A stretch of 5,364 bases of DNA from Thermoplasmata archaeon (GTDB taxonomy: Archaea > Thermoplasmatota > Thermoplasmata > UBA184), in NCBI GenBank assembly GCA_021826525.1, contig JAKAZU010000053.1, forward strand, positions 1-5,364, given 5' to 3'. Position 1 is the stretch's first letter. Each line of letters begins with the position of its first letter. This document shows, piece by piece, positions 1-4,728 of the stretch. Made by a program: the position numbers and the translations under genes. The notes under the pieces were generated by a model. It was not told the origin of the DNA and searched no databases. It was given only the letters and a program-made list of their open reading frames with translations.

Positions 1-2
1 TG

Positions 3-107
3 CGCAAATCCAAGCCTCCGAAGCGCATCGCGCGCCTCATCGATTCGCCGAACCTCCCCGAGGGGGAGGCGGTCTACTCGCTCACGAGCGAGGGGATCCG
101 CGAGTAG
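3..107 (+). CDS. 3' end of an unidentified protein (partial)
   Basis: An open frame enters from the left edge and runs 34 codons to a TAG at 105-107. The visible carboxyl end is basic at first ([14 protein letters not shown]) and ends with [17 protein letters not shown]. The YSLTSEG stretch resembles the wing strand and following helix of winged-helix proteins, where 'YxLTxEG' is common, so a DNA-binding regulator is possible, but the fragment is too short to assign a family. The last 26 bases overlap the 3' end of the ModE-like gene on the other strand. That the frame is coding is inferred from its protein-like composition; the start lies outside the window. Confidence 0.5.
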   Translation, partial: RKSKPPKRIARLIDSPNLPEGEAVYSLTSEGIRE

Positions 108-711
108 CGACGCGGCGAACGGACACGGCCTTCACGTAGAGGTACACCCGCGCGCCGGGGTCCAGCGCGAGCCGCCGGATCGAACCCGGCGTGATCCCTA
201 CCCGCACGACGAGCCCCCTCCAGAGAACTCGGAGCTCCGCGTTCTGGGCACCGTGCGACTTCGCGGATTGGACGGTGGCGGGAAGGGCATTGCGAGCGCT
301 CAATTCGACCGGTCGAAGGGCGACAACGATCGAGCCCGGATCCACTGCGACCTCCACGGGCGCTCCTTCGCGCCCTCGGAAGGAAACCTCGAGCTGCCGT
401 CCATGGCCGAGATCGACCTTTGGAGATCGACCTCCGCGGTAGATCCCGGAGAACCGGTTGACCCAGGAATCGGGCCGCGTGTCGCGCAGCAATCGTCGTC
501 CGAGCGCCGTGAGCCGAGTCTCTCCGGGGGTCGAACCCCCGCGGCGCGCGCGCACGACGGGGCCCCCATACAGACGGCGCAACCGAGCGAGCCGATAGAC
601 CGCTCGATCTCGGGGAATCCCGAGCGCGCGGGCGGCGCGGACCACGTTGGGAGTGGTCGACAGTTGCGCGAGCAGGCGGACGTCCATCGGAGTCAGCCAA
701 CGCTCCATCAT
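82..711 (-). CDS. ModE-like transcriptional regulator (winged HTH + TOBE)
   Basis: A 209-residue protein, probably a molybdate/tungstate-responsive regulator. Residues 7-57 form a LysR/ModE-type winged helix-turn-helix ([20 protein letters not shown] as the helix-turn-helix, then the wing [20 protein letters not shown]). Residues 88-136 form a beta-rich linker ([16 protein letters not shown]), and residues about 137-199 form one TOBE oxyanion-binding domain ([11 protein letters not shown], then [18 protein letters not shown]). E. coli ModE has two tandem TOBE repeats; a single one, as here, would have to pair across a dimer. The start is ATG 711, or the adjacent ATG 708. It follows the ATPase stop by 2 nt, and a GGAGGGGG sequence lies 10 nt upstream; the open frame further upstream only reads through the ATPase gene. 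As last gene of the transporter operon it is the natural candidate to bind the palindrome before the first gene. Its effector (Mo, W or another oxyanion) cannot be read from the sequence. Confidence 0.82.
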   Translation of the reverse strand: MMERWLTPMDVRLLAQLSTTPNVVRAARALGIPRDRAVYRLARLRRLYGGPVVRARRGGSTPGETRLTALGRRLLRDTRPDSWVNRFSGIYRGGRSPKVDLGHGRQLEVSFRGREGAPVEVAVDPGSIVVALRPVELSARNALPATVQSAKSHGAQNAELRVLWRGLVVRVGITPGSIRRLALDPGARVYLYVKAVSVRRVATRGSPRS

Positions 712-713
712 CG

Positions 714-1736
714 CTACGACGCCCCCTCCGCAGTGAGCGGCCGGAGCCGGGTCCGATCGAGGTCGAGCCGGACGGCGTCGCCGACGCGCAGGCGGAGGGA
801 GTCGGAGGGCGAGTGCACGTAGAACGCCAGCGCGCCCTGTCGGAGCGTCAGGATCCAGCCCCGCGGGGCCCATCGCACCGAGGTGATGTAGGCGAGATTG
901 CTGCCGGAGGAGGCCGCGGTCCAGCTCAGAGCATCCTCGGGGACGACGATCCCGCTCGGGCCGGCGCCCCCGAGCAACGCCCGAGGAAGGGGACCATCGC
1001 CCGCCGCGAGGAGTTCCTCCCGCGAGAAGAGGTTCTCGAAGCCCAGGAACCGTGCCATGAACCGATTGAGCGGTGCGTGCGGAAGCGCGGTCACCGCTCC
1101 CTGGAAACGGACCCGTCCCTCTTCCAGCACGACGACGTTCGAGGCGAGCGCGAACGCGGTCGCCGGGTCATGCGTGACGAGCAGCAGCGGGATCCCCTCG
1201 GCCTCGATGAGTTCGCGCAGGAGCCGGAGCAGGACGTCGCGACTCTCCACATCGAGGGCCGCGAGCGGCTCGTCCCAGAGAAGTGCGCGCGGTTCCCCGG
1301 CGAGCGCCCGGGCCATGGCCACGCGTTGACGCTGGCCCGAGCTCAACTGAGGGGGATATCGCTCGGCGAGCTCGGAGAGCTCGAAGTGCTCGATCCACCG
1401 CTGGGCCCGCGCACGCGCATCCGGCATCCCCCGCAGGTCGAGGGGATAGCTCACGTTCTGCCGTACCCGCCGGTGGGGGAAGAGCCCGAGACCCGGAGGG
1501 ACGAACCCGAATCCCCGGCGCTCCGGAGGCGATTGCTCGACAGCGGCCCCATCCACACGCACGGCTCCCTGCCGGAGCGGCAGGAATCCGGCGATCCCTC
1601 GCAACAGGCTGGTCTTACCCGCTCCGGACGGGCCGAGCAGGACGGTCGCCGAGCCCGAGCGGATCTCGAGGTCGACCGGACCGACGCGGAAGCGATCGCG
1701 GTCGACCACGACCTCCGAGAGCCGGATGTCGGTCAT
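714..1736 (-). CDS. ABC transporter ATPase, tungstate/molybdate/sulfate type
   Basis: A 340-residue nucleotide-binding subunit that powers oxyanion import with the adjacent permease. Visible motifs are Walker A GPSGAGKTS (35-43), ABC signature LSSGQ (131-135), Walker B with catalytic glutamate ALLWDE (151-156), D-loop LAALD (158-162) and switch histidine H189 in LLVTHD. The Q-loop is abnormal: where relatives have a glutamine before 'xxALFPH', this protein reads FVPPGLGLFPH, with Pro81 in place of Gln. Residues about 257-333 form a TOBE-like regulatory tail (GIVVPEDAL, then LRVGDAVRLDLDRTRLRPL). The ATG overlaps the permease stop as ATGA, which fixes the start and indicates translational coupling. 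Closest family types are WtpC/ModC/CysA; the neighbouring WtpA-like protein favours WtpC. Apart from the Q-loop all catalytic residues are intact, so it should hydrolyse ATP, though coupling to transport may be altered. Confidence 0.9.
   Translation of the reverse strand: MTDIRLSEVVVDRDRFRVGPVDLEIRSGSATVLLGPSGAGKTSLLRGIAGFLPLRQGAVRVDGAAVEQSPPERRGFGFVPPGLGLFPHRRVRQNVSYPLDLRGMPDARARAQRWIEHFELSELAERYPPQLSSGQRQRVAMARALAGEPRALLWDEPLAALDVESRDVLLRLLRELIEAEGIPLLLVTHDPATAFALASNVVVLEEGRVRFQGAVTALPHAPLNRFMARFLGFENLFSREELLAAGDGPLPRALLGGAGPSGIVVPEDALSWTAASSGSNLAYITSVRWAPRGWILTLRQGALAFYVHSPSDSLRLRVGDAVRLDLDRTRLRPLTAEGAS
722..729 (-). promoter_or_regulatory. Shine-Dalgarno sequence of the ModE-like gene
   Basis: On the minus strand the sequence reads GGAGGGGG, ending 10 nt before ATG 711 and lying inside the last codons of the ATPase gene. 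It supports ATG 711 (or 708) as the start rather than any earlier codon in the same open frame, and it suggests re-initiation after the ATPase stop. No comparably strong site precedes the permease or ATPase starts. Confidence 0.55.
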
Positions 1737-2590
1737 GCGAACCAGCCGACCTTCGTCCAGGCCATGCCCGTGCGGTCGAAGAGGCGAACGACCACGAAGA
1801 CCGCGAGGGCGACCAGCACGAGGAGCGCGGACGCGCCGGCGGCGGCTTGCACGCCGGTCGTGGAATACAGGTTGTAGATGTAGACGGAGGCCGTGTTCGT
1901 CACCGGGCCCCCATACGGGAAGCTCGGATAGATCGCGTAGGCGAGGATGAGGAACCCACCGATCTCGCTGACCCCGCGGGCCCACATCAGGAGGCTTCCC
2001 GTCACAATGCCGCGGAACGCCTGGGGTAGCGTCACGGTCGCGAACGCCTCGATCGGCGACGCCCCGAGCGATCGCGCGGCCTCGATCGCCTCCCCATCGA
2101 CCGAGCGGAAGGCGAGTTCGCTCGTGAGCACGATGTACGAGGCTCCGACGTAGACCATCACCAGCACGACGCCCCAGATCGCATCGAAGATCGGGATCCC
2201 GAGGCCCGCGACCCAGGCCCCGAACGGGTTGGTCGGCGCGAAGAGCACGAGCAGCGCGATCCCGACGATGAGGTGAGGGATCATCACGGGGACCAGAACG
2301 ATGGACTCGACGATGGATCGGCCGGGAAAGCGGTAGCGTGCGAGGATGTACCCGAGGGGCACTCCGAGGAGGATCCCGAAGCAGACCGCGATCCCGGACG
2401 CGAGCAGCGTGAAGGATAGCGCCGTACGGAATCCCGCGCTCCCGGCGGCCGTGGCGATATTGCCGTAGCCTGCGTAAAGGAACAGCGCGACGATCGGAAG
2501 GACGAACAGGCCGATCAGGGACGTGGCCAGGACGGCGCCCAGCGCGCGTCGCGCCGGAGCGCCCCGATCCCCCACCGTGTCGCTCGTCAT
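1733..2590 (-). CDS. ABC transporter permease, WtpB/ModB type
   Basis: A 285-residue inner-membrane subunit with about six hydrophobic segments (roughly 16-40, 57-83, 93-118, 134-157, 193-220 and 250-270). The cytoplasmic coupling loop that docks on the ATPase is clear: EAARSLGASPIEAFATVTLP, near residues 170-189, matching the 'EAA---G' motif of binding-protein-dependent permeases of the molybdate/tungstate/sulfate group. It probably works as a homodimer, since only one permease gene is present. ATG 2590 was chosen because it lies 17 nt after the binding-protein stop and precedes a short polar amino end before the first helix; the same frame stays open upstream but only as a shadow of the binding-protein gene. 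No strong ribosome site is visible. The stop overlaps the ATPase start by 4 nt. Substrate is inferred from the neighbouring binding protein. Confidence 0.9.
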   Translation of the reverse strand: MTSDTVGDRGAPARRALGAVLATSLIGLFVLPIVALFLYAGYGNIATAAGSAGFRTALSFTLLASGIAVCFGILLGVPLGYILARYRFPGRSIVESIVLVPVMIPHLIVGIALLVLFAPTNPFGAWVAGLGIPIFDAIWGVVLVMVYVGASYIVLTSELAFRSVDGEAIEAARSLGASPIEAFATVTLPQAFRGIVTGSLLMWARGVSEIGGFLILAYAIYPSFPYGGPVTNTASVYIYNLYSTTGVQAAAGASALLVLVALAVFVVVRLFDRTGMAWTKVGWFA

Positions 2591-2607
2591 GGGATGAATC
2601 TCGGGCG

Positions 2608-3678
2608 CTAGTAGAGCGCGGCGAGGTACGCCGGCACCACCGGCAAGGAGTCCGGGGCGAAGCCGGCGAGCGCCGCGGGGATCGCGCTCGGATGGTCGGT
2701 CCACGCCGGCGCGATCATGGAGTAGCCGTCGGCGGCCCAGGCCGCCGAGGTCTGGTTCGACAGTAGGTAGGCGATGAATGCGATGCCCAGGGGGACGTTC
2801 GGGGCCGTACTCGGCACCGTGGCAGCGAAGAGCACGGGTGCGCCCAAGACAACCCGGGTCGAGGTTCCGGAGACGATCGTGGTCGACGCCGCCGTATCGT
2901 TGACGACGGACGCCGGATCGTACGCCGCGAGATTCACGTGGGGCGACAGTTCGACGTAGGCGAGGTGATTCGCGATCGCGTAGGAGCGGTAGATGAGGTA
3001 GGTGTCCACCGTACCGGTGGAGAGTACGGCCGCCGCCTGCGTCTCCGGGACGATCTTCGTCGCCGTGGTCACCGGGCCCGCAAAGCCACCGATGCTTCCC
3101 GTGTAGAAGTGGGAGTAGAACGCCCCTCGCGCCCCGTCGAGCGAGTCCTGGAGCTCGATCGTGAAGATCGCGTTGTACCCGAGAGGGTCCGCGCTCGCGT
3201 TCGGAGTTCCGAGCGTGATCCCCGGCCGAACGATGTCGCTCGCCCAGTTCGAGGTGGTGATGCCCGACAGGCCCGGGACGCTCGGATCGTAGGCGAGCAC
3301 CAGCGGGTCGGTCGCGAAGACGACCTCCCAACTCGCCGTGGTCGGCTCGACGTGCTGGGGGATGACCCGGTAGTCCGCCGAGACGAACGCATCGTACGGC
3401 TGCCCCAGCACGGTCAAGGTCGTCGCGGCGGCGAGACTCCCCTCGTAGAGCTGCGCCGAGAGCGGAGCCTGTACTCCGGGGGTCTCGTTCGCGAAGCTCG
3501 AGGCGAACGAGGGCAGGTTCGCTCCCAGCGTTCCCGCGGCAAGGACGGCGAGCGTGGAGGTGGTGCCTCCGGCGGAGGTCGATCCCGAGGGATGGGCGTA
3601 CCATCCGCCGACGAACCCCGCCCCGATCGCGAGGACGGCGATCCCCACGACCGCGAGGTTTCGTGCGACCGGGCGCAT
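2608..3678 (-). CDS. WtpA-like tungstate/molybdate ABC substrate-binding protein
   Basis: A 356-residue secreted or membrane-anchored receptor that delivers an oxyanion to the permease. Residues 1-28 form a basic end plus one hydrophobic segment (LAVVGIAVLAIGAGFVGGW), with no lipobox cysteine, followed by a Ser/Thr/Gly linker (about 31-43). WtpA-family landmarks follow in order: LAAGTLGANLPSFASSF (46-62), YDAFVSADYRVIPQ (95-108), NWASDIVRPGI (144-154), DPLGY (164-168, usually DPCGY) and TVDTYLIYRSYAIANHLAYVEL (223-244, split here by eye). In this last block relatives have FEYKS; the Glu is Ile229. First gene of the transporter operon. Start choice: ATG 3678 gives a typical signal n-region and sits about 26 nt after a TATA-like box. 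ATG 3699, which overlaps the sodX stop as TGATG, would add seven residues and cannot be excluded. Family is firm; the substrate (tungstate, molybdate or other) is not. Confidence 0.85.
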   Translation of the reverse strand: MRPVARNLAVVGIAVLAIGAGFVGGWYAHPSGSTSAGGTTSTLAVLAAGTLGANLPSFASSFANETPGVQAPLSAQLYEGSLAAATTLTVLGQPYDAFVSADYRVIPQHVEPTTASWEVVFATDPLVLAYDPSVPGLSGITTSNWASDIVRPGITLGTPNASADPLGYNAIFTIELQDSLDGARGAFYSHFYTGSIGGFAGPVTTATKIVPETQAAAVLSTGTVDTYLIYRSYAIANHLAYVELSPHVNLAAYDPASVVNDTAASTTIVSGTSTRVVLGAPVLFAATVPSTAPNVPLGIAFIAYLLSNQTSAAWAADGYSMIAPAWTDHPSAIPAALAGFAPDSLPVVPAYLAALY

Positions 3679-3679
3679 C

Positions 3680-3700
3680 GATGTTGGAAATACCAACATC
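3680..3700. promoter_or_regulatory. Perfect inverted repeat, candidate operator of the wtp-like operon
   Basis: The arms GATGTTGG (3680-3687) and CCAACATC (3693-3700) are exact reverse complements around a 5-nt spacer, AAATA. The site lies 2 to 22 nt upstream of the preferred start ATG 3678, directly after a TATA-like box. That is where a repressor would block transcription initiation. The spacer and arms suit a dimeric winged-helix protein, and the ModE-like regulator at the end of the same operon is the obvious candidate. An intrinsic terminator is less likely because no T-run follows on either strand. Binding partner is inference. Confidence 0.6.
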
Positions 3701-4118
3701 ACTTAAGCGTTGGGTCGCCGATCGGCCCGCGCCGTTCGGGTGGAGCGTAGCGGAACCAGACCACCCCTTCGATCTCGCTCATGGCGACCGGTCCGAACTT
3801 CGAGCTATCGCGGCTCCCTTCGCCCGAGTCACCTGCGACGTAGAGTTGCGCGGGAGGGATCGGGGGTCCGTTCGGCGGTCGCGCATCCCCGGGAAGCCCG
3901 GTGATGCGTTTGACCAAACGCTCGACCGAACGAGCGGGATCGCGCAGCACGACCACGTCTCCTCGGAGAAGTCGACCCGCACGGGCGGGGGCTGGATCTA
4001 CGTATAGGCGATCTCCGGGCCGTAGCGTTGGCTCCATCGATCGATCTCGCACCACTACCCGCCGGCTCCGCCACCACCGGTGGAATCGAGCGAAGCCGGA
4101 GCGCACCGGTTCCGGCAA
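3699..4118 (-). CDS. sodX: S26-family peptidase, nickel-SOD maturation protease
   Basis: A 139-residue signal-peptidase-like Ser/Lys protease. From the TTG start, the nucleophile is Ser27 in RDRSMEPTLRPGD, the general base is Lys70 in RLVKRITGLPGD, and the conserved late box is GDSGEGSRDSSKFGPV (96-111). The protein is small and has no clear transmembrane anchor, unlike ordinary type I signal peptidases, which fits the SodX group. It sits divergently next to sodN, whose propeptide must be cut to expose the nickel-binding histidine, so cleavage of SodN is the inferred role. Start choice: TTG 4118 has GGAGG six nt upstream. GTG 4106 (135 residues) is possible. ATG 4172 would overlap the sodN coding region by 24 nt and is less likely. 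It is on the same strand as the wtp-like operon and its stop lies 20 nt before the preferred first start there, so co-transcription is possible. Confidence 0.85.
   Translation of the reverse strand: MPEPVRSGFARFHRWWRSRRVVVRDRSMEPTLRPGDRLYVDPAPARAGRLLRGDVVVLRDPARSVERLVKRITGLPGDARPPNGPPIPPAQLYVAGDSGEGSRDSSKFGPVAMSEIEGVVWFRYAPPERRGPIGDPTLK
3701..3708 (-). promoter_or_regulatory. TATA-like box of the wtp-like operon
   Basis: On the minus strand the sequence reads GCTTAAGT, one of the few AT-rich spots here, centred about 26 nt before ATG 3678. That is the archaeal TATA-to-start distance for a leaderless transcript. It lies within the last codons of sodX, so sodX read-through could also supply the operon. 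No convincing BRE is visible upstream. Confidence 0.4.
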
Positions 4119-4148
4119 CCTTATCCTCCGCGGGCGGTATATCGAGCC
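4119..4148 (+). promoter_or_regulatory. Divergent sodX/sodN promoter gap with TATA-like element
   Basis: Only about 30 nt separate the two starts. CTTATCC (about 4120-4126) is centred roughly 26 nt before the sodN ATG at 4149, the spacing expected for a leaderless archaeal transcript, and no Shine-Dalgarno sequence precedes sodN. GTATAT (4137-4142) is closer to a TATA box in sequence but sits too near the ATG to serve it. No inverted repeat was found that could be a nickel-responsive (Nur or NikR-type) operator. Confidence 0.35.
4125..4129 (-). promoter_or_regulatory. Shine-Dalgarno sequence deciding the sodX start
   Basis: GGAGG on the minus strand, followed by ATAAGG and then TTG 4118. This six-nt spacing is the main reason for choosing the TTG over GTG 4106, which would be 18 nt away. 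The site lies inside the short gap shared with the sodN promoter. Confidence 0.5.
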
Positions 4149-4682
4149 ATGTCCGCCCCCTCGAGAGTCCATGCGTGGATTGACGCGGTCCGAGACGCCG
4201 TCCGAGACCCCGCACCCGTGTACGCCCACTGCGACATTCCGTGCGGTATTTATGACCCGCATGAGGCCCAGATCGCAGCCTTGACGATCATCCGCATGGA
4301 CCAGCTCATCGCCGAGCTCCCGCGGCCGACCCCCACGAGCAAGCCGGAGGAGGTCGACGCCTACGTCGCGAAGCTGGGGCGCTATCAGCTCGTCAAGGAG
4401 CAGCACGCCGAGCGGCTGAAGCAGGAGATCCGGGTCATCTGGGGCGATTACTTCACCGCCGATCACGCGAAGCAGCACCCGGGGATCCACGACCTCACTT
4501 GGAAGATCCTGAAGCAGGCCTCCAAGGCCCGCCAGGGAACGAACATCGCGGACGCCCAGGAGCTGCTCCAGCAGGTCCAGGAGTTCGCGGAGATCTTCTG
4601 GAAGACGAAGGGAGCGACCTCCAAGCGCCAGCCTTCGCTCCAAAAGCCGGGCGGTGAGCTCGTGGTTCCGGTGCCTCCCTAG
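4149..4682 (+). CDS. sodN: Nickel-containing superoxide dismutase
   Basis: A 177-residue precursor of Ni-SOD, which converts superoxide to oxygen and hydrogen peroxide. The diagnostic nickel hook HCDIPCGIYDP occupies residues 27-37: His27 (mature His1), Cys28 (Cys2) and Cys32 (Cys6) bind Ni, and Tyr35 (Tyr9) gates the active site. Residues 1-26 are the propeptide, with predicted cleavage after Ala26 by the divergent SodX. The rest matches the family four-helix bundle: KEQHAERLKQEIRVIWGDYF (83-102), HPGIHDLTWKIL (110-121) and FWKTKGA (150-156). A longer loop at about 57-80 and a 21-residue tail (157-177) distinguish it from the 117-residue mature Streptomyces enzyme; as I remember them, marine and cyanobacterial Ni-SODs have a similar longer loop. 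Two Streptomyces second-shell residues, Glu17 and Arg47, are Ala43 and His86 here. ATG 4149 gives a normal propeptide, whereas the earlier in-frame ATG 4080 lies inside sodX. Identification is very secure. Confidence 0.96.
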   Translation: MSAPSRVHAWIDAVRDAVRDPAPVYAHCDIPCGIYDPHEAQIAALTIIRMDQLIAELPRPTPTSKPEEVDAYVAKLGRYQLVKEQHAERLKQEIRVIWGDYFTADHAKQHPGIHDLTWKILKQASKARQGTNIADAQELLQQVQEFAEIFWKTKGATSKRQPSLQKPGGELVVPVPP

Positions 4683-4728
4683 GGCGCATCGTTCAATAGC
4701 GCCGGACGAGTCCGACCACCGGCCCCCG

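Noticed and set aside
712..873. An amino-terminal extension of the ModE-like protein up to base 873.
   Set aside because: The extra 54 residues are an Arg/Pro/Ala-rich shadow of the ATPase gene; the winged-helix domain begins right after ATG 711, where there is a good ribosome site.
3680..3700. The inverted repeat as an intrinsic transcription terminator of sodX.
   Set aside because: No T-run follows the hairpin on the minus strand, and archaeal termination depends on T-runs. Its place between a TATA-like box and a start fits an operator better.
2938..3750. Long plus-strand open frame opposite the binding-protein gene.
   Set aside because: Its translation is Arg/Gly/Asp-rich without domain-like pattern, and the minus strand carries clear WtpA-family motifs; long shadows are expected at this GC content.
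4036..4045. Palindrome ATCGATCGAT as a possible regulatory site.
   Set aside because: It falls on the codons of the sodX active-site motif RDRSM and is explained by coding; GATCGATC-type runs are common in this base composition.
4074..4083. Palindrome CCACCGGTGG near the sodX start.
   Set aside because: It is inside sodX codons (FHRW region), is GC-only apart from one A/T pair, and has no position relative to a promoter that suggests an operator.
4170..4172. ATG 4172 as the start of sodX, giving 157 residues.
   Set aside because: It would overlap the first eight codons of the divergent sodN gene and has no ribosome site. TTG 4118 with GGAGG six nt upstream fits better.
4692..4699. TTCAATAG as a TATA box for hutH.
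   Set aside because: It is centred about 33 nt before the ATG, farther than the 26 or so expected for a leaderless start, and it is only weakly TATA-like; too uncertain to list.
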